Shown in pieces: positions 1 to 11,409 of a DNA stretch of 49,064 nt. Within the stretch, counting starts at the first letter, position 1, and each line of letters opens with the position of its first letter. The translations under genes and the position numbers were made by a program. The notes beneath the pieces were generated by a model. The model saw nothing but the letters and a program-made list of their open reading frames with translations. It searched no databases and had not been told where the DNA came from. The stretch covers positions 175,178 through 224,241 of the forward strand of contig JAHBMJ010000112.1 of assembly GCA_018398765.1 (NCBI GenBank), written 5' to 3'. This DNA comes from Chromera velia. Lineage: Eukaryota; Sar; Chromeraceae.

Positions 1-19
1 GGGGGGGGGGGGGGGGGGG
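1..19. other. Homopolymer G run at window edge
   Basis: The window opens with 19 consecutive G. This may be a sequencing or assembly edge artefact or a true G tract. Nothing coding is attached to it. Confidence 0.6.
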
Positions 20-2700
20 CCTGGAGCCAGTGGGTTTTTTACTCCCCACCCCTTATAGCTGAAAAATTAGCTGACATCTATATGTCAGTGCAATGATAGC
101 TGTAATAAAATTAAGGGCGATGTTTTTCTCTTTTTCTTTGATGATCTTCTTCTGTTACATCTCGATCTGATAATTTCTGACGAGTCTGGTGTTCAACAGT
201 GCTTAAAGCTTACACGCAGGCGCACTCACAAAGCTTAGAGTAACACTAGATGAGATTCTGAACAACGATGATCTTACATTCTTTTTTGACACTCGATTCC
301 TACTGAGGTTAATTATATACCAAGACCACGAGTGTGTTTCGTCCACAAAGCGCTACAGAGAGCTCTTCAAAAAGTCTGTAATTATAAATTTGCAGAGAGA
401 GTGTACGCCAGTATCATCTTGTATAAAGCATGAACAGCTAACCTCGTTATACTCCGAAGCATGCTGTAGGCAAAGTGTGGGAACAGATCATCGCGTAAGT
501 TGATATCTTTCTAGAGACGGCTTTTTCTCACTTATCCAGCTCCCTTCCCCCCCCAAAGCTTTTCTTACTCTTTTTCGGTATCACTATATCCAATACCACC
601 AGCACGTATGTCTACCTAGATCAGCCTAGATGTCTATACGTATAGTAACGTATAGCCCCTGTGAGATCATTTGTTGATGCGTCGGAATTTCGAAGAAAAA
701 CCTTCAGTTTCGGTCTACAAAAAAGGAGGCTGCCTGTTAACCTTCAGCGAATGTTTTTCAGAGTGATCATGAAATTGAGGGACGATCTAGACACAGAAAA
801 AGCAAAGAGGGTGAAAGAAGGGGCGGTTCAATTTTCTGGGCCTCCACTCTGGGTTTGGTAGGGCTGCGACACATGTAGATGGAGACAGAGAAGGAGGACA
901 AGGGTGTATCCACTGATCCGTCTTTTCTTTCATCTGATATTTTTGCTACTGCCGATATATGACGCTGGTCCTTGACTTGACTAACGGATGTTCCTATCCT
1001 TTACCCTAGGCTATCCTCTCACGTTCACCCCACTGGTCTGACTGAAACTTCCGTCTCTTTGTGTTTCCTTGCAGTTGGGAGGCCGCGGGAGGCTCTACTC
1101 AGAAATGGTCTCCCGTCTCCATTGGTAATTAAGTGCTCACTTGACGGTGAAGGGTTACACTTAAAGGGTTATGGTCTGTGCTCTGTGGGTGGGAAAAGAA
1201 CTGTTCTCGTTCTCAATCTGAGACATTAAAAAGAAAATTAAAGTTATGGAGGGCCATTGAAAAGGGAAGATGGGACGTTGAGAGAAGGCAGACACAAAAG
1301 GCTTGAGGTCCCCCCCCCTCTGCTAGGGCTGTTTGAAAGGAACGCCTCTTTTGCTCCCCTCCTTTTATCCCCTCTCTGCTGTATCCGATTTTCTTCGGTT
1401 CTGTTCTGTCCGTCTTATCGCAAAATTCCCTTCGCACTCTATCACTCCCCTTCCCTCCCGTCTCTTGAGTTCTGTTTTCTGTCGATCTGATGACCGCCTA
1501 TCCGTCTCTGTATGTATATTTGCTTTGAATTTATTGTCTACCCAATACAGACTGTCAACAACGATGAAGAAGACGGATGAGGATGTGATCGAGGAGAAAG
1601 TGGAAACAGGAGGCGCAGCCCATCCACTATAGAAAAATTAGTAAAGAATCTTCAGCTCGGGAATATTTAGTATTGAAGACTAGAGAAAATCAGCCTTCGA
1701 TGGGTCAGATGTTTTGATTTCAGCAGTATTTTTTGCCTTATTTGAGCCTTTGTGGGAAAGTTTGGCAAGGGGGGGGCAAAAAAAGGAAAATTTGGCAGGG
1801 GTCTTAAAGTTCTGGTACCAAAAATTCCTGAGTGGATAGGCCGTGACGGGAGGGGAATGACAATGCATGGGTCGCTCGTTGGGATCATGGAGAGAGAGCA
1901 GGAATACCATTTCAGAGGAAGAGAAATTCGTACGGAGGAAGATGGAAATGAAGGGGAGCCTGCCTGTCCATGCATTGTCCGGCCCTCAGAGGTCATGTGT
2001 GAAATGCATGCATGATCAACAAGGGGTGTAGGGCGATTGATTGAGGGATGAAGTCCTAGAGTGAAGTTAGAGGGGAGGGGGAGGGAATCAAGGGATACTG
2101 CGATCAAGTAAAGTTCACCCTCCTCTGAGATTCACGAATTCTTTCAGTGAGTTCATTCACTCATAGAATTTTAGATTTATTTCTCTTCAATCTGATTGCA
2201 CGCCCGGTAGGGCTAGTATGGTTAGTGAACAGTTGCATCAATCATCTGCATGCATGAGAGTTGTTGTTTTCCGTTCGACCGTTTTTGCCTGCATTTACAA
2301 TATTTTGGTTCATATCGAAAAGGTGTGAAGAAGAGTTGATGGAAGCTAGAAAGGAAAAAAGCAAGCAAAGCTACGACGTGAAAGACGAGAACGGAGAAAG
2401 CGAATCTCATTTCATAAAAACAGGAGGATGATTCACTGAAAACCCCACGTTTAGGCCTCTGTCCTCAATTTTCATCTTCTTACATTCAACGCTTTATTGT
2501 TAACTGTCTACCCGATCTATCAGCTTGCGCCACTGCAACACTTTTTTGTGACTCATGTGAAGGTTATTTGGTCGATCCCGCCATCATAATATCGTCTCTG
2601 TATCATGTTTACATGAGCGTTCTCGATCCAAAGCCATCCCTTCAAAGCCTTAATTATATTGTGTAGAATCTCATTTAAATCCTTGGCTGCTTCTCTTCTT
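20..2700. other. No supportable gene
   Basis: Only short open frames without splice context or recognisable motifs were seen here. Pyrimidine-rich stretches and GT/AG-like junctions occur, so unseen small exons of the gene that follows downstream are possible, but none can be defended. Confidence 0.4.
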
Positions 2701-2713
2701 TATGTCGTCTCAG

Positions 2714-4510
2714 AGAAAGTCATCGATCATATGTTAATCCAATTTTCACGGTGACGTCAAGGCGATTATCAAAACGATCGAGGCATACATGCAGGAGTTT
2801 CTGCAAGAGACCATGCACCATGGTGAGTCGAGTCGAGTCCAAACAAGTGCATGGAGTCCCTCTCTCTGTTGCTTTACTCTCTCTGCCATTTTGTCTCTGC
2901 ATGCTTCTGTTCTCTGCTAAACCTGCATGCCGTTTTGATCCTTCTTTTTTCCGTTGTTCTGTTAATTCCTCCTGACATTTTCTACTTTGACCTGTGAAGA
3001 CCCGGCCCTTTTGTTCATATGGTGATTGATGATTCTGCTCACCAAGCACATCTGTCTGACTGTCTCTGTCTGTCCGTGCCTGCAGGAAATTCAACGGAAA
3101 GAACACCGGGAGACGCGTAGGTGGGAGGGAGAGAGGGATTTGCGGTATGATCAAAAAGAAATACGCACTGCCAACGCAGACGAAGCCTCTGCACAGCCTC
3201 AGAAGGTCCGTCAAGACATTGGTTTTTTTGTTAATTGTCAGATAGTGGACGTTGCCCACCAGATGGATGCCAAATCCCTGGGGAAGAACGCCTCGTTCAA
3301 GGAAGTCAAAGTCAACAAGGTTTTGGGGGGGAAGGTGGATTCGACCTAGTTTGTTGGAAAAGGGATCATGATCGGCCGACTCAGGGCGATGCTGAAATGC
3401 CAATATAAGAGAACCCATTCTCTCTTCACCCGTTTGACTCTGTCGTTCATGGCTGTTGCTAAAAGATTAGGAGCTCTGCTGATATCTTGATTCCGTGCGT
3501 TTCTGTTATACCCAATAACCTGTATAAAAACGCGCTTGCAGAGCTCTTTTTCAGCAGAGAAAAAAACTATGAGCGGAACCCCAAAAACGTTAAATAGTTT
3601 CATAATTATCTTTAGGACTGCAGGAGAGTACGGCTTTTACTTGATAAAGGAGACTCTATTTAATGAGCAATAAAAATTTTTTAACACCAGGGTCTTTCGA
3701 GAGACCACGACAAGGCAATATCAAGTCCACTATTCTGCCCCAAGAAATGTGGAAAATTTCTATGACACTGTCAGGTATCACGGGGGGATGGTAATGACTG
3801 AGAAGGTTGGGGAAGGTGGACGTGGAGGTTTTAGTATCCTTGGATGGGTGGACAGAGCTCTCAAGGTAAGCTGATCAGCCGTGGATCTAGATGGGATTAT
3901 CTCCCTGGACAATTCCCCCCTCCCTCCAATGCGCCCCCCCCTTCTGTTTTTAACTATTTTGGTCATCAGTCATGTTTGCAAATATGAGCGTGTTGCCCGA
4001 CTTCGAATTTTTTACCTCTTCCCGATCCCACAGCAAAGAAGCCTCTGTTTTTTACTGTGTGTTCTTATATATCGATTCGTCCTCTCGATCCGTTGAATTA
4101 ATGCAAATTGAACAGAGGCAAGACCATGACTACGATAGAAATAAAGGAGAGCTTTAATAGACAGAAGCGTACATGTACGCCTGCCTGGAGACGTACCCTA
4201 GAATACATGTGGTTCAAGTGATGGACAAAGACCTTCGTATCACATCAGGTTAATTCGATCTCTCTTCATCCTCTGCGTCTCACAGGAAATCGTACCCATT
4301 CTATAAGACATCGAAAATTTGGTGATAACACTCTCCACAGACCAGCTGATCGCTGGAATGAAAGGCGCACCCCAACCTGTTACTTTCCTCTCTCAAGCCT
4401 AGAGACTTTCCCCTCTTATAAGCGTGTACTAGAGCGTGTACGCCTGCCTGGAGACGTATCTTAGAATGCATGGGGTCCAAGTGATGAATAAAAACCTTCG
4501 GATCGCCTCA
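2714..4510 (+). pseudogene. Unrecognised multi-exon gene, decayed or degenerating
   Basis: Exons are inferred from splice signals and phase agreement. Exon 2714-2822 (…AIIKTIEAYMQEFLQETMHH, donor gtgagt) ends in phase 1. Exon 3086-3116 is small. Exon 3691-3865 is 58 open codons (RQYQVHYSAPRNVENFYDTV then GGFSILGWVDRALK, donor gtaagc). Exon 4116-4248 contains YACLETYPRIHVVQVMDKDL. Exon 4286-4510 contains DIENLVITLSTDQLIAGMKG. The first four join in compatible phase; 4248 to 4286 does not. Otherwise open frames are broken by TAA 2735, TAA-TAG 4155-4160, TAA 4304, TAG 4400 and TAG 4430, all where Gln would fit. I do not recognise the family. It could be a pseudogene, or a real gene if these codons are read as Gln. 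That these are coding-derived exons is well supported; function is unknown. Confidence 0.5.
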
Positions 4511-4540
4511 GATTAATTCTCTCTTCGTCCTCTGCATCCG
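4175..4540 (+). repeat. Tandem duplication of an exon 3' end plus donor
   Basis: Positions 4175-4284 and 4438-4540 are diverged direct copies. Both encode a segment beginning YACLETY, followed by the same downstream intron-like sequence. The first copy keeps a donor (G|GTTAAT); the second has GATTAAT, so the donor GT is lost through a G to A change. Spacing is about 263 bp. Confidence 0.75.
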
Positions 4541-4696
4541 TTAAGCTTTTTTTTTTTTATGGCTTGCTGTGCGTCTGACTCTCATGGCCCGGGTATACTT
4601 AAAATTGTTGTTTATCTCCTCTTCGAATCGATTGTGCCTTTTCTTTCCTGTCTTCATCTCTGTTTCTCTGTCTCCTCCTCTCTCTTTCATATACAG

Positions 4697-5191
4697 GTAG
4701 CCCTTGTGCCCTCACCCCCTCGGGGTTTTCCAGAGCCTGCAGGGGGTTCAACTTGGGGGTAAAGGAAAGGAGACGAAGGAAGATAATGAAAAGGGGGAAC
4801 CACGAGGGTGACAACGATGGCCAGGAGGGGGGGGGTTGGTATGGGAGCGAAGTGGGAAGGTGAACGCCGAGCAGGAACTGGAGAAGCTGCGCAAACAGCT
4901 TGCTGCCCTCAAAGGCTGAGATACTCGGGCCCGCTCCTGGATCACCAGGGTGTGTAGAGGGGTTACCAGCCTGCTGTAGGAGGTCGACGCCCAGGAACTT
5001 CAAGAAGAGTACAATACCGAATTTCTTCTCCAGAAAGAGGTTCTGGGAGATGTGCAAGAGAGATGATCCTCTCACTGCTCCTAGAAACGGACTACAGAAA
5101 GGCAGAAAAGGCTCTGACGGTGGTGAAGGCAGTTCACAAAGCGAAAAACGCGGACCTCGTCAGAAGGGTTGATCTCCTTGAGTAGGCCATG
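4697..5191 (+). pseudogene. Coiled-coil exon, copy A
   Basis: An acceptor (tatacag) precedes 4697 and a donor (ATG|gtgagt) follows 5191. Two frames are clearly protein-derived. One runs VNAEQELEKLRKQLAALK then ITRVCRGVTSLL and EEYNTEFLLQKEVLGD. A shifted frame carries ETDYRKAEKALTVVKAVHKA and NADLVRRVDLLE. Charged heptad-like spacing suggests a coiled coil. Disruptions are TGA near 4915, TAG 4977, TAG 5183 and a frameshift near 5060. Copy B at 5398 carries CAG at both TAG sites. Family not recognised. Confidence 0.6.
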
Positions 5192-5397
5192 GTGAGTCGA
5201 TTAAGCATTCAAAACAATTAAGTGAATGAATGCAGTACTCTGCATGATGTCCTTTACTTTCGTGCTGACAGGTCTGACTCTCTCTCCATCCCGTTACCGT
5301 CGATCTCTCTCTCCCTCTCTCCGGCCATGATCCCCTCTCTTCCTCAGTCCCTTCCAATTTCTCTTTTCCCCGCTGTCCCTCTCTCTCTTATATGCAG

Positions 5398-5900
5398 GTG
5401 GCCCCCATCTCTTCGCCGCCAAAGCAAGGGGCCGGTTGGAGGTAAAGGAAAGGAGACGAAGGAAGATGATGAGGGGAGGGAACCACGAGGGTGACAACGA
5501 TGGCCAGGAGAGGGAGGGTTAGCATGGGAGCAAAGTGGGAGGGTGAACGCTGAGCAGGAGGTGGAGAGGCTGCGCGAATAGCTTGCGGCCCTCCAAGGTC
5601 GAGAGAGATGCTCAGGCCCGCCCCTTGATCACTAGAGTGCGTAGAGGGGTTACCAGCCTGCTGCAGGAGGTCGAGTCAGACACCTAGGAAGAAGAGTATG
5701 ACGTGCACTTCTTTCTGCAGGAAGAGGTGCTGGGCGACGCGCACGAGAGAGACGATCCTCTCACTGGTCCATCCTGGTCCTGAAAACGGACTACAGGAAG
5801 GTAGAAAAGGCTCTGGCGGTGGTAGAGGCAGTCCACAAAGCCAGGAACGCAGACCTCGTCAGGAGGGTTGATCTCCTCGTGCAGGCCGTGGTGAATCGTG
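5398..5900 (+). pseudogene. Coiled-coil exon, copy B
   Basis: This is a direct duplicate of the 4697-5191 exon with a period of about 701 bp, including the preceding pyrimidine-rich intron (acceptor tatgcag) and the following donor (gtaagtc). Frames include GVTSLLQEVESDT, EEEYDVHFFLQEEVLGDAHE and KTDYRKVEKALAVVEAVHKA. TAG occurs at 5579 and 5685, where copy A has CAG (4896, 4992). A frameshift lies near 5745. The two copies were therefore hit independently. Confidence 0.6.
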
Positions 5901-6032
5901 GTAAGTCGATCAGGCATTCAAGGCAATTAAGTGAATGAATGCAGTACTCTGCATAGCGTTCTCTACTTTCATGCTGTCCGACTCTCTCTCCGTCGTATTA
6001 CCGTCCACGTCTCTTTAAGTTTTGTGTGTAGC

Positions 6033-6124
<92 letters not shown>

Positions 6125-6153
6125 GTATGTGTATGTGTATGTGTATGTGTGTA
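5901..6153 (+). repeat. Third tandem unit, 5' remnant
   Basis: From about 5930 the sequence repeats the intron that follows copy A (shared GAATGCAGTACTCTGCAT, at 5227 and 5937), then runs into (CT)n and GTATGT repeats. The rest of this unit reappears after the LTR element near 12311, where CCTTCTTCCTCAGTCC-like text matches 5328-5370. The unit was split by the 6154-12052 insertion. Confidence 0.6.
6034..6153. repeat. (CT)n then (GTAT)n microsatellite
   Basis: Roughly 90 bp of near-pure CT is followed by TGTATG repeats. Together with the GT/CT tract at 12053-12311, it forms the insertion site of the LTR element. Confidence 0.9.
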
Positions 6154-6449
6154 TGGCCCTGGCTTGGCGTCTGGGACGGGCGACGCGCCATGCACCGTGG
6201 CTTACGGAGTGGCGGCGCCGTGAGGCATGCGCATGAATGGTGTTGCATGTTGTCATGTAACATTCTGACGTGGCCTGACGTCAGAAAGGATCAGTCTGCC
6301 TGCATGCTTATTTGATTGATGTGGTAACATCTGACTGATGAACTGATAGGAGAACTCTTCTAGGTCAAATATTCTAAACAGTTTACAATGAATGTAATTA
6401 AAAGCATTCACTGAACTGTAGCCCCGTCGAAGCTTGTATACAATGTACA
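6154..6449 (+). repeat. 5' LTR of gypsy-type element
   Basis: Begins TGGCC and ends GTACA. It aligns over its whole length with 11757-12052 with about 20 differences, mostly transitions. Its 3' end is followed three bases later by TGGTAACG. Confidence 0.85.
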
Positions 6450-6452
6450 GTG

Positions 6453-6470
6453 TGGTAACGTAGAGCTTTC
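6453..6470 (+). promoter_or_regulatory. Candidate tRNA primer-binding site
   Basis: TGGTAACGTAGAGC begins three bases after the 5' LTR. The TGG start is expected for pairing with a tRNA 3' CCA. The tRNA species was not identified. Confidence 0.45.
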
Positions 6471-6607
6471 TTCAGCTGGGGAGGCTCCTGTGTCTTGAAC
6501 ATAGAGATTTCTGAACAGTTTGCCTTGCAAGTCAGTCATGCTCTGTAGAACATTGAGCAGAACATCTCTGATTTGTAGCAGGGACAACAGCAGACAGCGC
6601 AGGCAGT

Positions 6608-6675
6608 GACACAGAACTGACTGTAGTGACAATTGAAACTTTTGTACTAGAAAGTGACTTTTAATTTTTTATATA
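6608..6675 (+). repeat. Left TIR of nested DNA transposon
   Basis: Inverted match to 10012-10079, strongest over about 45 bp containing GTGACAATTGAAACTTTTG. The outermost 12 bases match poorly. Confidence 0.7.
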
Positions 6676-8250
6676 TCACACTAAGTTTTATATGAAAATC
6701 TAAGTCTTTAAAGCACTTAGAATGATTTTGTTTATTGTTTCTTACCTGCAGGAAAGTATGAACAACTTTTAAAGATAAGGTTTAATGGGTTTATGGTGTG
6801 TATGTTGGAAATTGTTGGACGTGAGTGAGGTGAAAGAGTTATAGTATGTTGATATGTTAGAGAGTGATTACAGACTTTGCAGGCATCTGACAATACGCAG
6901 TGTAATGCACAAACAAGCTAACTTTTACTTTTAATGGAATACGCCGAATCCGCACACTGATGTAAGGAGGGAGCACACAGTGGGTAACCCCCATGAAAGG
7001 TAAGAATGAATGTCCGCAAACAGATCTGCTGATTTGACACCCACAGAAAGCAGTTCAACCAAACAAATGTTGAGCACTATGACCGTACAAGAGGTAAATG
7101 CTTAGCTTCTGAAAGCCTGATCGATCTATGGTTTCTAGCCAGAGGGCCTTCCCCACGACCAGCCATCATAGTGTTCTTGTTTTTTCTGGGTGAGGCCCGG
7201 CACTGGCCACTAGGTCTTAGTCCACCCAGGAGCCCTACCTCCAAATTCTCATGCAAACAAGAGCTGCGCCTCACTCCCATAACTTCAGATCACCTGAGAT
7301 TACCAGCCGTAATGCTTCCTTACAAAATCCAAGCACCGACAAACGGTCCTCCGAGAAAGGCTTAGTCTGACCTGCAGCACAGATATGCAAAAATTTGTAA
7401 AGTGGCTCACCTTCTGGCCACCCAGAGCTAGCCCCCTCATCCAGAAAGCCTTTCCAGCTCCTCATCTAGAGCTTGTTAGAGCGTACGCATGGAAAGGATT
7501 CAATAGAAGCTTTACTGGGGCAACTTTGTAGGCCCTTTTGCGTGGAGACGGGCCGTGCCCTTCGTAATGGAAGATCGAAATTGCCCTCTCAGGGCAACCA
7601 GTAGAGTGAATGTCATAAACCCAAGAAAAAGCAAAGAAGTCAATCCTTTGGGCTTTCGATAAAGCCTACTTTCATTGCTGGAGAGCAAGTCTGTGTGATG
7701 GGAGAGAGACGGCACTAGGTCGTGCTTTGATCGACTTGAAACATTCGACGGAAAGCCGATTTTGGGAGCCGATTTTAGATCGGCCAACTATATGACGGCC
7801 CCGGAAGGCAAGCTACGCGTTGTGGACCAGGGCTCGGCCGGCCACCAAGGCCAAAAAGCACTTCCCGGCTGCGTGCTGACCCATCAAAATGCCGATCTGA
7901 AAAATTCTTATTCAGGTCTTCAGAAAGTTCTCCTCCAGTCAGAAAGTCAGGTCAACAGAATGGGCCTCTATCCACAAAATCTCGTTGTCAAACATTCCAT
8001 TGGATTGTATTGGAAGGCTTGACAACGACGAAATCGTGTTCAACTTTTTATTCCAGAACCTCATTTTTGGAGGGGTTACAGATTCTGGAGTTTTTTCCCC
8101 CTCCGGTATCTGTGTTGGCTGGACACCTCTGGTTGCTCGTGGAAGTGGTTGCCTTGGTGCAAAGGAGTTGTACAATAACTAGAAGGGTTGCTGTACCAGT
8201 TTAGATCGCTCAATCAGGTCAGTTCGTTTTGTGTTGTTCCACCAGTAACA

Positions 8251-8430
8251 AGGGGAGGTGGACCCTCTTGCAGGGGTACGAAGCTGGCCAATTTAGAACC
8301 CCTGGTGGAGGGGCACTCCTAAACACATTTTGGACGCAAACCTGCAGAGCAGGTCGGACCCCCCCCCTCCACCAGGGGTACCAAATTGGCCAGCTTCGTA
8401 CCCCTGCGAGAGGGTCCACCCCCCCCTCCC
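8251..8430. repeat. Large imperfect palindrome (foldback)
   Basis: Arms 8251-8317 and 8361-8430 are inverted copies (for example GGGGTACGAAGCTGGCCAA and its complement TTGGCCAGCTTCGTACCCC), separated by about 43 bp. This could form a long hairpin, or be a small foldback element inside the TIR transposon. Confidence 0.85.
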
Positions 8431-8794
8431 AGTGAGGGAATTGAGAAAATCTTGTTTGCAGAGATGAGCCTTCTTGGTACATGCAGAAGGCTTTGTACAA
8501 TGTCTATGAGTGTTCCTGTGTGGCTGCAACCTGGCCATTATGGTTTTTGAATGACTGACCGGTCTACCCTCGGCAAGGCACAAAACTGCCGTCTCTCTTT
8601 GCGTGTGTTATTCACCCCTGCCCCCCTCCTCTGCTCTTTGCAGGTCATGGGTCTCCTCCAGGAGATGCTTGTTTTGGCTCCCAGTTCTTCCTCAACTCCT
8701 CCAGAGGTAGGTCTTTGCATTTTTGTTAAGGCCGCAGTCTTCAGACTGCAAAAGGGAGCAGCGCCCCTACGTGCCGAGCCTGTGTTTTTTTCTA

Positions 8795-9530
8795 CCTGCC
8801 TGACTGCCTCCGAAATTTCGCCCTTCTTGTCTGCTTGACTGCCCTCCAGCTTTCGGCCTTTCTATCTGGCTAAATGCCTTCCCAATTTTAGCCTTTCCGC
8901 CCGCCCTATTGCCTTTCTAATTTTGGCCTTCGCCGCGCTCCCAATTTTAGTCTTCCTGCCTGCCCGATTGCCTTCCTAATTTTGGCCTTCTTGCCTGCCT
9001 GACTGCTTTTCAGAGTTTTGCATTCCTGCCATGCTGACCGTTTTCCGATTTTAGCCTTCTTGCCTGCCTGACTGCCCTCCAAATTTCAGTCTTTCTGTCT
9101 GCTTCAATGCTTTCCAAATTTCGGCCTTTCTGTCTGCCTGACTGACTTCGTAATTTCGGCCTTCCTGCTTGTCCGGTTGCCTTCCCAATTTCGGCTTTCC
9201 TGCCTACCTGATTGCCTTCCCTATTTCGGCCTTCCTTCCCGCCTAAGTTTCCTCCTAACGCTTCCTAATTTCGGACATCTTGCTTACCCGATAGCCTTCC
9301 CAATTTTGTTTTTCCTGCTGGTCCGACTATCTTCCCAAGTTCGGCCTTCTTGTATGTCTGACTGCCTCCCAGAGTTCGTTCTTTCTGCCCACATGCCTGC
9401 CTTCTAATTTTGGTCTTCTTGGCGGCCTGACTGCCTTCCAATTTCGGCCTTTCTGCCCGCTTGATTGCCTTCCCGATTTCGGCCTTCCTGCCCGTCCGAT
9501 TGCTTTCCCAATTTCGGTCTTCCTGCTTTC
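8795..9530. repeat. Degenerate minisatellite, about 55-60 bp unit
   Basis: More than ten diverged units follow the pattern CCTGCCTGACTGCCTTCC then AATTTCGGCCTTC. It contains tetranucleotide CCTG sub-repeats. Open frames crossing it are products of the repeat. Confidence 0.85.
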
Positions 9531-10011
9531 ATGTATCATTCTGATGCAAATTAAAGATACAGGTTATGTTTACATGCATGCTTTTATGTGTATTCTGGCG
9601 ATTCGACTGACTTTCTGTTTGTGTGCACGTATTTCTGCAGGTGGTGTTTATGGGTGTGCATGTTTGATATATACTGAGATGCTCCCCCCCTCCCCCCCCC
9701 CTGCCCCTGACACGCCCACCGTTAAGCAGTGCCTCATATGAATTAAAAACAAAACAGTTATGATCATGAGAAGAAATGTTTCAATCGGATCGATTCAGAG
9801 CCATTCAGATACATTTTTTATTGAAATTTCGTCTTAGCATTAATTTACGATGATAGGTACAAGAGAATTTATGGTTTTGAAAAAATATATACTCTATATA
9901 TACATTTTTTTATTTCATTTTTTAAACATCTTACTAAGCTTAAATAGTCTTAAATAAATTATGAAAATCAATTAGTTTAAAGGTTAAACTATCTATTTTA
10001 ATGTTTTAGAA

Positions 10012-10079
10012 ACTAAATTTTTTAAAGTCACTTTCCAGTACAAAAGTTTCAATTGTCAGTACAGTCAGTTACAGACACA
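10012..10079 (-). repeat. Right TIR of nested DNA transposon
   Basis: Reverse-complement partner of 6608-6675, followed directly by the second GCAGGCAGT copy. Confidence 0.7.
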
Positions 10080-10946
10080 GCAGGCAGTAGTTGAGAATTG
10101 TGAGTCACTGCAGGGGGTGATTGCTTAGCTTGGAGCAGTCACCTAACAACAACCAGTATAACCACAGCCCGTGTTTCTGGACAATGTGCAGGGAGGCACC
10201 CAGGCTGGGGTGTTGCTTCAGGGCCCTGAAGAGAAGGATCTGGCTCCCAAAGTGACTCTGGAGAGGCCTAAGAAGTTTACTGAACGCCGTGATCAGACTG
10301 AACGATTCCTCATCGACGTGGAGAACTACTTTGCAATCGTATGGGTACCTCCGTCTCGACAACTCTTCTTTGCAAAGACCTTTCTCTCTCCGGAGCTTAA
10401 GGACTGGTATGACTTGAGGACACAGCAGGGTATGGGTTTTGTAGATTGGCCTGCCCTGAGAGAGTGGCTTCGTATCACTTTTTGTGACAAGCACGCGAGA
10501 ACGACAGCGAGGAAGAAGATTTTGCTCCTGAAGTGCACCGGTATGGTCTTTCGCTACAATGACGAGTTCGCCCAGCTGGCTTGGAAGGTGACTGGCGCCA
10601 GTGAAGTGGACTTGATCCAGGACTACATTGATGGACTCCCTCCGGGAGTCAAATTTGAGACCGACCGCACAGAGCCCTAGATACTGGACGATGCGATGGC
10701 TAGAGCTCTTAATATAGAGTTGTGGCTGAGTACGGACAGTAGTCGTAGGGGCTTTAGTCGAGGAGCGAGAGGGTATGAAAGGGCAGTGATTCCTGTGGAT
10801 TCATCTTTTAGAGAGGATCCACATGATCCGACCGGTCCGGCCCCGATGGAACTGTGCGCCTTTCAGGCAAACCGGAACTCGATCGTGGGAGGTATGTCCC
10901 CATGTCACCCTGCTATTCCTCCGGTAGTCTGGATGGAGAGAAGCGC

Positions 10947-10985
10947 TGTCTCTTGTGTGGCCGCAAAGGTCACCAAATGAGGGAA
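10947..10985 (+). other. CCHC zinc knuckle (nucleocapsid-like)
   Basis: In a frame shifted from the Gag body, CLLCGRKGHQMREC matches C-x2-C-x4-H-x4-C, the retroelement nucleocapsid knuckle that binds nucleic acid. The offset implies an indel upstream, or programmed frameshifting, which cannot be decided here. Confidence 0.75.
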
Positions 10986-11409
10986 TGCAGGATGGGACCA
11001 CGTCTCCCTCCATAGGGGGTTATGCAGGCTCTTGACACCTCGCGGACGGGATTGTCTCTGCCTTCGCGCTCTAGGGGGAGAGACAGATGGAGTCGACAAC
11101 AACTAGCACAGAGAAGCAACCCATCTTCTCCCATATCACCGGGTCGAGATTTTAGGCACACAGGCACTCAAGGTCGCTCCTGGTCACCGTCCTTTAGCGG
11201 GTCCCCTCAACCACACCACTCTCGAGCTCAGCCGGCGCGCAGGGTGGGATCGAGGCGTGTCGCGGAAGTGAGAACAATCTGCAAGAGGAGTGAAGAGGAC
11301 GATATGCTGTAGTACGTAGAGAAGCAGTAGAGACAGCAGGACAGAAAGGCGATCAGATAGAAAATGAACTGGATGAGGATGAGGATGATAGTTTTCAGAC
11401 TGGTTTTGT

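Larger units (their letters stand above)
6608..10079. mobile_element. Non-autonomous TIR DNA transposon nested in Gag
   Basis: Imperfect terminal inverted repeats of about 50 bp (core GACAATTGAAACTTTTGTAC at about 6628 and inverted near 10050) are flanked by exact 9 bp direct repeats GCAGGCAGT (6599-6607 and 10080-10088). Removing the element plus one repeat restores the Gag frame. Nine-base duplications suit Mutator-like elements; 8 bp hAT-like is the alternative. No transposase frame is visible in the 3.47 kb interior, which holds a foldback repeat and a minisatellite. Confidence 0.75.
6508..10980 (+). pseudogene. Gag-like polyprotein of the gypsy element, interrupted
   Basis: The Gag frame is read from about 6508 to 6607 and resumes at 10089 after the inserted transposon. 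Taking one copy of the 9 bp target duplication keeps the frame (…QTAQAVVENCESLQG). The N-terminal part is Gln-rich and coil-like. The main body (10171-10677) has the retrotransposon Gag style: FLIDVENYFAIVWVPPSRQL, FAKTFLSPELKDWYDL and FAQLAWKVTGASEVDLIQDY. In-frame stops are TAG 6546, TAG 6576, TAG 10126, TAA 10144, TAA 10159 and TAG 10678; all fit Gln by context. The frame continues to 10980, where a shift is needed to read the zinc knuckle. Confidence 0.7.

Noticed and set aside
5969-6315. Overlapping open frames
   Set aside because: Products of the (CT)n tract and the 5' LTR.
8219-8583. Open frames in the nested transposon
   Set aside because: They lie across the palindrome at 8251-8430 and mirror each other.
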